Under the pieces are notes generated by a model. That model was not told the DNA's origin. It did not search any database and saw only the letters and a program-made list of their open reading frames with translations. A stretch of 64,000 nucleotides of DNA from Sinorhizobium sp. B11. GTDB lineage: Bacteria; Pseudomonadota; Alphaproteobacteria; Rhizobiales; Rhizobiaceae. Shown piece after piece: positions 26,893 through 35,651 of the stretch. The position numbers and the translations under genes were made by a program. The stretch spans positions 1,550,001-1,614,000 of the forward strand of contig CP091033.1 of assembly GCA_039725955.1 (NCBI GenBank). The letters run 5' to 3'. Numbering within the stretch: the stretch's first letter is position 1; every line of letters begins with the position of its first letter.

Positions 26893-27543
26893 TCAGCCGC
26901 CTCCTTGAAGCAGAGAGAAACCGGCGGCAAAGCAGAGTGTGACTGCGCCGAACGCGGAGAGCTCACGCCGCCAGGGGAATACGCTTTCGAGCGCCATCCA
27001 GGCCGACAATGCCGCCATCCAGACCATGTTCGTGACGCCGCCTGCGAGCTGCAGGAGGACCATCGTGATACAGCAGGCCGCCCGGCACGCGACCCGGCCT
27101 CGCATGATATCGCGCAGCAGGAGCAGGACCGCGCACGCGAGCACGGCCGGCACAAAAACCGGCGCGATGAAACGGCCGCTATCGTCGAGAAGGCGTGCCG
27201 ATCGAAACATCCATTCGCCGAATGCACCTACAAGCGCGACGGTCACAAGCATAGGGATCGACGAGAACACATCCGTCACGATCCGTTTCTCGCCACCCGC
27301 AAACCGCTCACGGTTCAGCGCGCGGGCCAGAAAGGCGGCGGGCGCCGTCATCGCGACCATCATGGCCAACCATGAAAGCGCAAGCTCCGGTAGGCCACCG
27401 GCAGCGTCGGGGGACAGTCTGCCGGTTCGACAGATGACCTCGCCGAATGTTTGCGGCATGTAGGAGAGGACGGCCCAGGCGGAGAGACCTGATAGCAGCA
27501 TGCCGTAGTTGGCAGCGGTCCGGCTTGTCTCCTGTCTTGTCAT
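26893..27543 (-). CDS. DUF2182 metal-binding integral membrane protein
   Basis: A membrane protein with about five to six hydrophobic segments and the DUF2182 marks: LSWLAMMVAMTAPAAFLARA near the N-terminus, a cysteine cluster ACRAACCITM, and GGVTNMVWMAALSAWMALE at the C-terminus. The family is predicted to bind metal; its function is unknown. Of three nearby ATGs I favour 27543, with AGGGA 8 bases before it. It lies between the copper amine oxidase gene and the aldehyde dehydrogenase gene, which suggests a role with copper or with the oxidase. Confidence 0.8.
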   Translation of the reverse strand: MTRQETSRTAANYGMLLSGLSAWAVLSYMPQTFGEVICRTGRLSPDAAGGLPELALSWLAMMVAMTAPAAFLARALNRERFAGGEKRIVTDVFSSIPMLVTVALVGAFGEWMFRSARLLDDSGRFIAPVFVPAVLACAVLLLLRDIMRGRVACRAACCITMVLLQLAGGVTNMVWMAALSAWMALESVFPWRRELSAFGAVTLCFAAGFSLLQGGG

Positions 27544-27581
27544 TGCCATAATCCCTGACATCTTGAGGGCGTTGGGGCGGG

Positions 27582-27607
27582 AGGCCGGCAGCGGATACCG
27601 CCGGCCT
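27582..27607. other. Intercistronic hairpin after the amine oxidase gene
   Basis: AGGCCGGC (27582-27589) pairs with GCCGGCCT (27600-27607) around a 10-base loop, between the amine oxidase stop and the DUF2182 start. No T tract is present, so it probably modulates rather than ends transcription. Confidence 0.55.
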
Positions 27608-27617
27608 TCACCTGGTC

Positions 27618-29591
27618 TCAGCAGCAGCAGCTTCCCCCGCCCTGCCCAGCCAGCACGCTCGCCTTGTTGATGACGGGCGGCAGATTGTTCGAGGGGTTGA
27701 CCGGAAAGAAGCCTGCCGGCGCCAGCGAGAAGCCGCAGGAAATGCAGGGCTGAACCGGGAAATCTTCCGCGCGCACGACATGGTGCAGGCCGAAACTGTG
27801 CCAGAGCACGATGTCGGTATTCTCGACATTGCGGTCCTGTTTCACCAGCTCGGCAAGACCATCGCTACCGTCGGAATTGGCGACGAACTCGCCTCCCGGA
27901 TAGCGCTCGTTCTCGTTGAACGGCGTCACCCAGATATGATTGCGGATGAAATTGGAGCGGATACCCGACGGGCCGTCCTCCTGGATCATCGGTGTGACGC
28001 AGTTCGGCGCATGCAGCTTGTAGGCCACGGGCTTGCCGACATGGTTCAGCTTGTTTGGGTTGACCACCTTCCAGCTGCGATGCGTGGACAGATCGGCCCT
28101 GCGAGCGGCAGCAAGCTCGGTCTTCAGGACCGTGTCGACGGCATGGAAGGCGTTTCCATAGGGATTGCTCTCGCTATAGGGCTCCATGTAGGAATTGGTT
28201 TCGACGACGCTGTTGCCGCTACCATCGACCGCCATATCCAACCGGGCGCAGAAAATATGCTGGTGGATCGGCGCGCCGAGGCCGGGCTGGATTTCCGTCG
28301 AATATTTGTCCGGCTGGCCGGGATGGCAGGCATTGGTGTTGACGATGCCCGTCGCCTTCATCTCGAATTCGATCTCGCCAGCCTGATCGAGATACCAGTA
28401 TTGGGCATATTCATAGTTGCCGACGGTGCAGATGCTGGAGATGACGAGCTTGCGGCCGCGATGGAGGACCGTGCGGCCCGTGCGGAAATCCCAGTGTTTC
28501 CAGAGAATGCCTGCGTCTTCCTCGTGGATGCAGACCGCCTTCTCGATAGTGACGACCTCGCCGTTGAGGCCATTCACATGTGCGTCGAGATACTGGATCT
28601 GACCGAGGCAGTCGCAACCAAGGCGAAGCGAATTGGTGAGCTTGCCGAAGCCATATTCACCGACGTCGAAAATATTCTGCCGGGCGTGACCATAGAGCGG
28701 CGATCCATAGGGAACGACGAGTTCGGCCACCGCGGCGCGGCGCACGACCGAACGTCCGTCATAGCGGATATCGTGAAGCACCAGCCCTTCGCGCGGCGTA
28801 AAGCCGATGGCAAGCGTCCACTTGTCCCAGGAGATCGCGTGATCCTTGATGGTGAAGCTCACGCCATCGGGCTGGACGACGTCGAGCGGTTTCAGGGGTG
28901 CGGCTGGAGCCGGCAGGAATTCCGGATCGTAATCATAGCGCGTCATCGGGATCGGCGGGTGATCCGGATAATCGTCGACACGCAGAACCTCGCCGGTCTT
29001 CACATCGATGACAGCATTCAGCCCTTCGATCGGATGGGCGTAATAATTGCCGAACTCATGGACGCGCAGCCAAGAGAAGGTATGCGAGATCAGCCGGCCC
29101 TCCTCATCCTCGTGACCGAAATTGCCGCCCGACCAGGAATCGACGATGACGCCGGTCATGTCGGCGATGCCACGCTTGCGGCAGGCTTCGATGAAGCGCG
29201 GATCGTTCTTGACGTTGACCTCCACGCTCATCATCTGCTCGACCATGAAGCCTGCGCGCGCGGTCGGAAAATGCTTGCGGCGGATGATCGCGTTGTCAGC
29301 AATCGAGACGATCAGTTGCCAGACGCCGCGCACCTCGAGATGGTTGACGTTGACGTGGGCCTCGCGCGGCAGCGGCGCGCCATCGAGATAGGCACGATAT
29401 TCGGCCGGCGTCGGCTCGCGCAGGTCGATGTTTTCGAAGAGAACGCCAGGGCCAACCTCGGGATCCGCCTTCACGGTCGCGACAACCACATTGATCTCAT
29501 CGGGGCTCAACGGTTTCAGCGCCTGCAGATGCTCCGGCGGCGGCGGTGCGGCGGCGGGTTTCAGGTTGGCGGGATTGACGGTCTCATTCAT
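27618..29591 (-). CDS. Copper amine oxidase (primary-amine oxidase)
   Basis: At 657 aa it matches bacterial copper amine oxidases. The topaquinone precursor Tyr393 sits in VGNYEYAQYW, the catalytic base is probably Asp309 (DVGEYGFG), and copper ligands are His443 and His445 (PIHQHIFC) and His604 (GLHHVVRAEDFPV). It oxidises a primary amine to an aldehyde with release of ammonia and hydrogen peroxide. No signal peptide is seen, so it may be cytoplasmic. The C-terminus ends in GQGGGSCCC, an unusual triple-cysteine tail. The polyamine-type importer upstream and aldehyde dehydrogenase downstream make a coherent amine-catabolic operon. Confidence 0.94.
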   Translation of the reverse strand: MNETVNPANLKPAAAPPPPEHLQALKPLSPDEINVVVATVKADPEVGPGVLFENIDLREPTPAEYRAYLDGAPLPREAHVNVNHLEVRGVWQLIVSIADNAIIRRKHFPTARAGFMVEQMMSVEVNVKNDPRFIEACRKRGIADMTGVIVDSWSGGNFGHEDEEGRLISHTFSWLRVHEFGNYYAHPIEGLNAVIDVKTGEVLRVDDYPDHPPIPMTRYDYDPEFLPAPAAPLKPLDVVQPDGVSFTIKDHAISWDKWTLAIGFTPREGLVLHDIRYDGRSVVRRAAVAELVVPYGSPLYGHARQNIFDVGEYGFGKLTNSLRLGCDCLGQIQYLDAHVNGLNGEVVTIEKAVCIHEEDAGILWKHWDFRTGRTVLHRGRKLVISSICTVGNYEYAQYWYLDQAGEIEFEMKATGIVNTNACHPGQPDKYSTEIQPGLGAPIHQHIFCARLDMAVDGSGNSVVETNSYMEPYSESNPYGNAFHAVDTVLKTELAAARRADLSTHRSWKVVNPNKLNHVGKPVAYKLHAPNCVTPMIQEDGPSGIRSNFIRNHIWVTPFNENERYPGGEFVANSDGSDGLAELVKQDRNVENTDIVLWHSFGLHHVVRAEDFPVQPCISCGFSLAPAGFFPVNPSNNLPPVINKASVLAGQGGGSCCC

Positions 29592-29614
29592 CGTTCTGTC
29601 CTCGAATTCATGGC

Positions 29615-29671
29615 CCGGAGGCTCTGCCTCCGGCGGTCTCAGGCGGGAAGTGGCGGGCCTTCGCGGCCCGC
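29615..29671. other. Two tandem hairpins between PotF-like and amine oxidase genes
   Basis: CCGGAGGC (29615-29622) pairs with GCCTCCGG (29626-29633), and GCGGGCC (29653-29659) pairs with GGCCCGC (29665-29671). Both follow the solute-binding gene stop on the minus strand and precede the oxidase ribosome site. They fit the pattern of hairpins behind binding-protein genes in this window. Confidence 0.65.
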
Positions 29672-29695
29672 TCCTGTCGTGAGCATCAGCGCTAG

Positions 29696-30733
29696 CTACT
29701 GGCGCAGCGTCGTCCAGATGCGGTCATAGGCACGGGTCGCCTTTTCCTCGCAGGCCGGCGCAAAGACGATCTTCAAATCCTCCGGCGGATTAAACTCCGG
29801 CGAATCTCCCGTTTCCTTCGGCAGGAACTTGTCTGAGCCGGTCACGGCGCTTTGATAGCCGGTCGATTTCTGCTGCAGGGCAATGTTTTCGGGATCCATC
29901 AGGAAGTTCAGGAACTTCTTGGCGTTCTCGACATTGGGCGCACCCTTCGGCACAGCGACATTATCCATCCAGCCGATGACGCCCTCCTTCGGGAAGACAT
30001 ATTTGACCGTCGGCTTCTGCAGCCGCGAGGCGAGCGCCTTGCCCGACCATTGCTCATGCATCACGGTCTCGCCTGAGACCTGCCGCTCGGTCGTACCGTC
30101 AGAATTATAGACCTTCACGAAAGGCTTCTGCGCTTCGAGCAGCGCATTGACGGCGTTAAGATCGGCCGGATTGCTGTTGCACTGGTCCTTGCCGAGATAG
30201 AGGAGCGCAAGCGACATGACTTCGGATGGAGAACCGAACATACCGATCTTGCCCTTCAGGTCATCGGAAGGTTCAAACAACGCCTTCAGGCTGTCGGTCG
30301 GCCCCTTGTAGGTGGCGGTATCGACGGAATAGGACGTCGTCCCCCAGACCCAGGGCACGGTGAATTCGGCCTTCGGATCCCAGGGGCGCTTCTGCCACTT
30401 CGGATCGAGATTCCTAAAGTTCGGCATTCCGGCCACATCGACCTTCTCGAACAGGCCCTGCTTGACGAAGATCGGCACGAAGTCGTTGGAAATGATCATC
30501 ACGTCGTAACCAGCAGCCCCCGAGCTTATCTTGGCGAGCGCCGTCTCGTTGGAGTCATAGGTGTCGATCGTCACCTTGATGCCGGTTTCGGCCTCGAACT
30601 TCTTGACCATCTCTTCGGACGTGTAATCCGTCCAGTTGTAGATATGCAGGACGCCGGCGTCAGCGCAGGCGATAGCCGGTGCGACGATGGCAAGCAGACT
30701 GGCTGTGGCCAGCATCCTCTTTGCGTTTTTCAT
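29696..30733 (-). CDS. Polyamine-type ABC substrate-binding protein (PotF/PotD-like)
   Basis: After a signal peptide (MLATASLLAIVAPAIACA) the domain starts GVLHIYNWTDYTSEEMVKKF, the classic PotD/PotF opening, followed by ETGIKVTIDTYDSNETALAK. It should capture putrescine, spermidine or another amine in the periplasm. The start at 30733 is favoured by GAGGG upstream; an ATG five codons earlier overlaps the permease stop. It is the fourth gene of the importer set and directly precedes the amine oxidase. Confidence 0.9.
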   Translation of the reverse strand: MKNAKRMLATASLLAIVAPAIACADAGVLHIYNWTDYTSEEMVKKFEAETGIKVTIDTYDSNETALAKISSGAAGYDVMIISNDFVPIFVKQGLFEKVDVAGMPNFRNLDPKWQKRPWDPKAEFTVPWVWGTTSYSVDTATYKGPTDSLKALFEPSDDLKGKIGMFGSPSEVMSLALLYLGKDQCNSNPADLNAVNALLEAQKPFVKVYNSDGTTERQVSGETVMHEQWSGKALASRLQKPTVKYVFPKEGVIGWMDNVAVPKGAPNVENAKKFLNFLMDPENIALQQKSTGYQSAVTGSDKFLPKETGDSPEFNPPEDLKIVFAPACEEKATRAYDRIWTTLRQ

Positions 30734-30747
30734 GTTCACCCTCTTCA

Positions 30748-31560
30748 TTATGATTGTTTGTTGTTCTGGCTGTTTCGCCCAAGCAGCAGCGCGCCGGTGA
30801 CGAGCACGAGCGAGATGCCGAGCAGGATTGTTGAGATGGCATTGACCTCCGGCGTCACACCGAGGCGCATCATGCCGTAGACATAGACGGGCAGCGTGGT
30901 CGATCCGGCGCCCGACACCATCAGGCTGATCAGGAAGTCATCCAGCGAGACGACGAAGGCCATCAGGGCGCCGGCGAAGATTGCCGGCAGCAGCAGCGGA
31001 AAAGTGACATACCGGAACAGCTGCCATTCGCTGGCATAGAGATCCCGCGCCGCCTCTTCGAGACGCGTGCCGAGATCGCGCAATCGCGCCTGGATCGGCA
31101 GCAGGGCGAAGGGAATGCAAAAAACCGTATGGGCGATAATCAGGTTCAAAAGCCCGTTGGTCATGCCGAGCGCCGAAAAGAAAATCAGCGTCATGATCGC
31201 GACGATGATTTCGGGAACGATCAGGGGGAGCGCGATCAAGGAGGTAACTAGACCGCGCGCCCCCTTCAGGTCACCGCGCTCGAGGGCGATAGCCCCGGCC
31301 GTTGCAATCACTGTGGAGGCGATTGTCGCGGCAATGGCGATGATGATGCTGTTGAAGGCGGCATGCCTGATATCCTCGTTGGCCGCCACCTCGCCGAACC
31401 AGCGCAGGCTGAAGCCGGACCAGACGGTCACTAGTTGATTGGCATTGAAGGCGTAGACGACAAGGATAACCAGCGGCAGATAGAGAAAGACCAGGATGAC
31501 GGTCGTGAAGGCGCCGAGGCCCGGTGTGTGGCGCCAGTCGAACGGTCGCGACGCTCTCAT
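30748..31560 (-). CDS. Polyamine-type ABC permease (PotI/PotC-like)
   Basis: A 270-residue permease with LGAFTTVILVFLYLPLVILV as first membrane segment and the EAA loop RLEEAARDLYASEWQLFRYV, as in PotC and PotI. Its start overlaps the stop of the other permease gene (31557) by four bases, indicating coupling. With its partner it forms the inner-membrane channel. Confidence 0.9.
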   Translation of the reverse strand: MRASRPFDWRHTPGLGAFTTVILVFLYLPLVILVVYAFNANQLVTVWSGFSLRWFGEVAANEDIRHAAFNSIIIAIAATIASTVIATAGAIALERGDLKGARGLVTSLIALPLIVPEIIVAIMTLIFFSALGMTNGLLNLIIAHTVFCIPFALLPIQARLRDLGTRLEEAARDLYASEWQLFRYVTFPLLLPAIFAGALMAFVVSLDDFLISLMVSGAGSTTLPVYVYGMMRLGVTPEVNAISTILLGISLVLVTGALLLGRNSQNNKQS

Positions 31561-32426
31561 AGCCGTGCCTCCTCGGCTTTTTTCGAGCGGCTGACGAAGA
31601 TTGCCAGAACGGCAATCGTCACCAGGATCGAAAGTGCGGCGCCAAACGGCCAGTTGCGCGAGGAGGTAAACTGCATCTGCACCAGGCTGCCGATCAGGAG
31701 CTTCTTGCCGCCGCCGAGCAAATCGGGCGCGAGGAACGAGCCGAGTGAGGGCGCAAAGACGAGGCTTGCGCCGACGAGTGCCCCGGGTCTTGCAAGCGGC
31801 CAGATGACGCGGGCAAAGACCGCGCCTCTGTTGGCATAGAGATCGTAAGCAGCCTCGATCAGGCGCGGATCGATACGTTCAAGCGTCGAATAGATCGGCA
31901 AGACCATGAAGGGCAGGAATGTATAGACCAGCCCGAGCAGGATGGACGCGTCATTGTAGAGCAGCGGCAACGGTGTCGAGATCACGCCCGCCGCCTTCAG
32001 GAGCCCGTTCGCCAATCCTTCGTCGCGCAGGATCAGAACCCAGCAATAGGTTCTGATCAGCGTATTGATCCAGAATGGCAGGGTGACCAGAAATAGCAGC
32101 GTGCGGCGGCGGTTCTCATCCTGGCAGACGAGATACCAGGCGACTGGAAAGCCGAGGATCAGGCAGATCGCCGTCGTCAGACCGGCCAGGTAGACCGAAC
32201 GCAGGATGATGATGACGTAGCTCCAGGAAAAGACGAGCGTGTCGTCGAAATCCCGCTGGAACAGGAATTGGACATAGGCGTCCACCGTCAACGGCATGTC
32301 GACGCCCCCATAGGGATTGGCGGTCATGAAGGAATAGGCGACGGCAACCAGGAGCGGCACGACCATGAAGGTGCCGATCATCAGGACAGCGGGAGCTGCG
32401 AGCGTCAGGGTGCGCTGTGCATTCAT
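31557..32426 (-). CDS. Polyamine-type ABC permease (PotH/PotB-like)
   Basis: A 289-residue permease. It begins with a membrane segment (LAAPAVLMIGTFMVVPLLVA), and its EAA-like loop is RLIEAAYDLYANRGAVFARV. The NTLIRTYCWVLILRDEGLAN stretch is characteristic of PotB/PotH. It lies 11 bases after the ATPase gene and overlaps the next permease. Confidence 0.9.
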   Translation of the reverse strand: MNAQRTLTLAAPAVLMIGTFMVVPLLVAVAYSFMTANPYGGVDMPLTVDAYVQFLFQRDFDDTLVFSWSYVIIILRSVYLAGLTTAICLILGFPVAWYLVCQDENRRRTLLFLVTLPFWINTLIRTYCWVLILRDEGLANGLLKAAGVISTPLPLLYNDASILLGLVYTFLPFMVLPIYSTLERIDPRLIEAAYDLYANRGAVFARVIWPLARPGALVGASLVFAPSLGSFLAPDLLGGGKKLLIGSLVQMQFTSSRNWPFGAALSILVTIAVLAIFVSRSKKAEEARL

Positions 32427-32437
32427 GCTGCCCTCCC

Positions 32438-33448
32438 CTAGTTCGCCAGATGCCGTTCGGCATCGCTCGGCCAGTCGAGGATGACGGGCTGACCGGCATC
32501 GAGGCCAGAGATGGACTGCCGGCTTCGGCTTCGCAGACGCTCGCCATTGTCGAGCGTGATCTCGTAAAGCGTATCCAGACCAAGATAGGTGATGGAGGTG
32601 ATCGTGCCGCGGATCTTGCCGGGCAAACCGCTCGCCAGCATTGAAAGCGCGATCCGTTCCGGCCGCACAGCAACCATGATATCGCTGCCGTGACCGACGA
32701 CGGCCCCCGGCAAGACATTGGATTCACCGATGAAGTCGGCAACGAAGCGGCTTTTCGGGTTGTCGTAGATTTCCCGCGGCGCGCCCATCTGCAGGACACG
32801 GCCCGCCGACATGACAGCGATACGGTCGGACATGGCGAGCGCCTCTTCCTGGTCATGCGTCACAAGGATGAAGGTGATGCCGGTTTCCTGTTGCAGTCGC
32901 TTCAGCTCGCCCTGCATCTCCCTGCGCAATTTCAGATCGAGAGCGCTGAGCGGTTCGTCGAGGAGCAGAACCTTCGGGCGCGGCGCAAGCGCTCTGGCGA
33001 GCGCCACGCGCTGCTGCTGTCCGCCCGAGAGTTGGCCCGGCAGGCGCGAGGCCATGCTTTCAAGCCGCACCAGCCTCAATGCTTCGGCGACACGGGCCTC
33101 GCGATCGGATTTGACCACCTTCTGCATCCGCAACCCGAAGGCGACGTTCTCGGCCACCGTCATATGCGGGAATAGCGCATAACTCTGGAAAACCGTGTTC
33201 ACAGGGCGCTTTTGCGGTGGCAATGCCGAGCTGTCGGCCCCTTCAATCAGCACGGTTCCAGCGCTCGGAAAGTCGAAGCCAGCAATAATTCTCAAAAGTG
33301 TTGTTTTACCGCAGCCGGAGGGACCGAGCAGCGTGAAGAATTCGCGGTCACGAATCCGCATGGACACGTCGTCCAGAGCCGTGAATGCCTCCGCCCCTTT
33401 TGCGAGGAACGATTTTGAGACGTTTTCGATGCTGATCATCGCTTGCAA
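32438..33448 (-). CDS. Polyamine-type ABC ATPase (PotG/PotA-like)
   Basis: Walker [11 protein letters not shown]-loop [13 protein letters not shown], signature [15 protein letters not shown], Walker [16 protein letters not shown] and switch [12 protein letters not shown] are all present, with a C-terminal TOBE domain. It is the first gene of the amine operon. The start may be TTG at 33448 (GAGG five bases upstream) or ATG at 33439. The promoter candidate lies just upstream, opposite the ROK gene. Confidence 0.9.
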   Translation of the reverse strand: MQAMISIENVSKSFLAKGAEAFTALDDVSMRIRDREFFTLLGPSGCGKTTLLRIIAGFDFPSAGTVLIEGADSSALPPQKRPVNTVFQSYALFPHMTVAENVAFGLRMQKVVKSDREARVAEALRLVRLESMASRLPGQLSGGQQQRVALARALAPRPKVLLLDEPLSALDLKLRREMQGELKRLQQETGITFILVTHDQEEALAMSDRIAVMSAGRVLQMGAPREIYDNPKSRFVADFIGESNVLPGAVVGHGSDIMVAVRPERIALSMLASGLPGKIRGTITSITYLGLDTLYEITLDNGERLRSRSRQSISGLDAGQPVILDWPSDAERHLAN

Positions 33449-33956
33449 GACGGCCTCGCATTACCACCAAATAACTAGTTAGTTACAAGCTATCAGCGGG
33501 AAATTTGCATTGTCAAGTTGAGTGTTTCACTTTTATTTTCGATCCATCGTCACATGAAAAAACGCGTCGAAAGTCGAGGCTAGAGATTCAAGCATCTGAT
33601 TTTTCTTGATTATTTTCTGATGTTTTCTTCTACCGACACCATTTCAGATTTCCATAGCACAACCAATAGTTAAGCGTCGCCAACCTCGCAAGAAGGTGAC
33701 GTTCGGGTCAGGTGTGGCGATCATGCGACAGAACTTACCTGTCTGTGAGATTGAACTTCATTGATGTCGCCCCGGTTCTTCGTTCACCCTTAATGCTCCC
33801 GAAAACGCCTTGTGCGCGGCCGGCTGATCCAGCTCTTCGGCGTCTTCGAGCCCAGACGGAGTTTCATTTTTCATCCGCCATAGGCAGAAAGATAACACAA
33901 CACTTTTTATTTAAAAGGATTTTGATAAAGATCAGCCTGATGATAAGAATGCGCCC
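33449..33956. promoter_or_regulatory. Divergent control region of the amine operon and ROK gene
   Basis: This stretch is clearly AT-rich compared with its surroundings. For the minus-strand operon, TTGACA (33516-33511) and GATAGC (33494-33489) are 16 bases apart. The palindrome TAACTAGTTA (33472-33481) lies just downstream, where a repressor would block initiation. A T-rich block near 33590-33650 could serve the ROK gene. No coding frame in it is convincing. Confidence 0.45.
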
Positions 33957-35240
33957 ATGAATCTGCGCCTTGACCGCGAAGGCGTGCTACCCGGCACGAA
34001 CCTCCTTCAGACCCGCACGCTCAACAGACGGGCCGTTTTCGATGCGGTGCGCCGCAGCGGACCGATTACGCGCACCGAGCTCGCTCAATCGATTGGCCTG
34101 ACTGTTCAGGCTATTTCCAATATTGCCGCCGAGCTTGAGGAAGCCGGCCTCATCCGGCAGGAGGGCCGACGCTCGGGGCAGCGCGGTCAGCCGGCGGTCG
34201 AGCTGTCGCTTAATCCGAAGGGCGGATACACCATTGGACTGAGCCTTGCCCATCAGCGCATCACCGGACTTCTCGTAGACCTGACCGGTAGTGTGGTGGC
34301 AAGCGAAACAAGGCCGCTGCCAGAGCGAGATCCGGCAAACACGGCAGATGCTCTCGGCGAACTCGCGCTGCGCCTGCTGGTGGCCGGCGAAATTGAACGC
34401 CAGCAGGTATGGGGCGTTGGTTGCAGCGTACCCGGAACTGTCGAGAACGGCACCTTCTGGTACGATAAGGTTCAGGAAGGTGACGACTGGACGAAATTTC
34501 CACTGACCGCGCGACTGGAGGATCTGACCGGTATCAAAACCTTCGTGGAAAACGATGCCACGGTTGCCGCCATTGGCGAGCGGCTTTACGGGATTGGCCG
34601 ATCGGTTCGTTCCTTTTTCTACCTGCATTTCAACCTGGGCATCGGAGGGGGCCTCGTTCTCGACGGCCAGCATTACCGTGGTGCTTTCGGCGGAGCCGGT
34701 GAGATCGGTCACCTGATCGTCAAGCCGGGCGGCAGGTTGTGCGCCTGCGGAAGCCGTGGCTGCCTGGAGCAATATGTTTCCTTCTACGCGGCAGCTGAGA
34801 CCATCTGCGGTCCGACCCGAACGCCGGATGAGGTTTCGTCAGAAGAACTCGTGGCCTGCATGCTGGACGATGATCCGCGATTGACCGCCTGGCTGCGCGA
34901 GGCGGCGCACTACCTGCGTATTGCCATCCGCAATATAGAAGCCATGTTCGACCCGGATACCGTGGTCATTGGCGGTGGCTTGCCGGCCGAGATATTGGAC
35001 CGGCTCATCGACGCAACTTCACCGCTTCTGCCTGCCATGATCCACCGACATGCAAGCCCGCATCCCCGATTGATGCGCGCCGAACACAGCTCGGAGCTTC
35101 CGGCTCTGGGGGCAGCGGCGTTACCGATCGCCATCGCTCTGCAACCCGGCGTCTCTGCCGTCAACGCGACCACTTCCTCTCCGGCGGGGATTGACAATCC
35201 TGCCCTGCTGACACTCGGCATCGATCTCGGCCGGCGGTGA
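33957..35240 (+). CDS. ROK family transcriptional repressor
   Basis: The N-terminal helix-turn-helix (GPITRTELAQSIGLTVQAIS, then NIAAELEEAGLIRQEGRR) is followed by a ROK domain. The ROK zinc motif CACGSRGCLEQ is intact, and the sugar-binding region GAGEIGHLIVKPGG is preserved. ROK repressors usually sense sugars or sugar phosphates. Being divergent from the amine-uptake operon it most likely controls that operon or itself; a sugar effector for an amine operon would be unexpected. 427 aa is somewhat long for the family. Confidence 0.88.
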   Translation: MNLRLDREGVLPGTNLLQTRTLNRRAVFDAVRRSGPITRTELAQSIGLTVQAISNIAAELEEAGLIRQEGRRSGQRGQPAVELSLNPKGGYTIGLSLAHQRITGLLVDLTGSVVASETRPLPERDPANTADALGELALRLLVAGEIERQQVWGVGCSVPGTVENGTFWYDKVQEGDDWTKFPLTARLEDLTGIKTFVENDATVAAIGERLYGIGRSVRSFFYLHFNLGIGGGLVLDGQHYRGAFGGAGEIGHLIVKPGGRLCACGSRGCLEQYVSFYAAAETICGPTRTPDEVSSEELVACMLDDDPRLTAWLREAAHYLRIAIRNIEAMFDPDTVVIGGGLPAEILDRLIDATSPLLPAMIHRHASPHPRLMRAEHSSELPALGAAALPIAIALQPGVSAVNATTSSPAGIDNPALLTLGIDLGRR

Positions 35241-35297
35241 AATCTCGTCACCCGCCTGGACGCTTGTCGAACACCCTACTCGGCTGGAGTCCCAAGT

Positions 35298-35605
35298 GTC
35301 GTTGAGCTGTTCCGCGACGGAAGCATCACGCTTCTTTCGCCCCCGGGGCACCCGCCCGGAAGCCAATCTCTGACGGTTCATCCGGAGAACACCGAATACG
35401 TGATCCTCTCCGGCGACGTGATCCACCTGGGAGACAACTTCGAATGCGATATCGTTCCGAAGCCGATGTGGACAAGTCAGAGTCCTTCGCCTCCATGGAG
35501 CGCGTCATAGCATTCATGACGAAATCCCGTGCAGAGCTCTTCATCAACCACGACAAGCAACAGACAGGTACGTGGAAGCTCCTGCCGGACTACTACGATT
35601 GGTGA
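35298..35605 (+). pseudogene. Lactonase-like metallo-beta-lactamase remnant
   Basis: VVELFRDGSITLLSPPGHPP leads to GSQSLTVHPENTEYVILSGD and VIHLGDNFEC, the C-terminal half of the AttM/AiiA type of MBL enzymes. A frameshift near 35460 moves the rest to another frame (ADVDKSESFASMERVIAFMT, then FINHDKQQTGTWKLLPDYYD, stop 35603-35605). The zinc-binding HxHxDH half is missing. It is a relic of a quorum-quenching-type or related hydrolase. Confidence 0.7.
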
Positions 35606-35651
35606 GCCAAGGGCCCTGTAGCCTGCGCTGGGCAGTGGTACCGCCGCCGAA

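Noticed and set aside
27780..29729. A 649-codon open frame on the plus strand opposite the amine oxidase gene
   Set aside because: It is the complement of a strongly supported gene with all catalytic residues; such long antisense frames are common in GC-rich coding DNA. It has no family signature.
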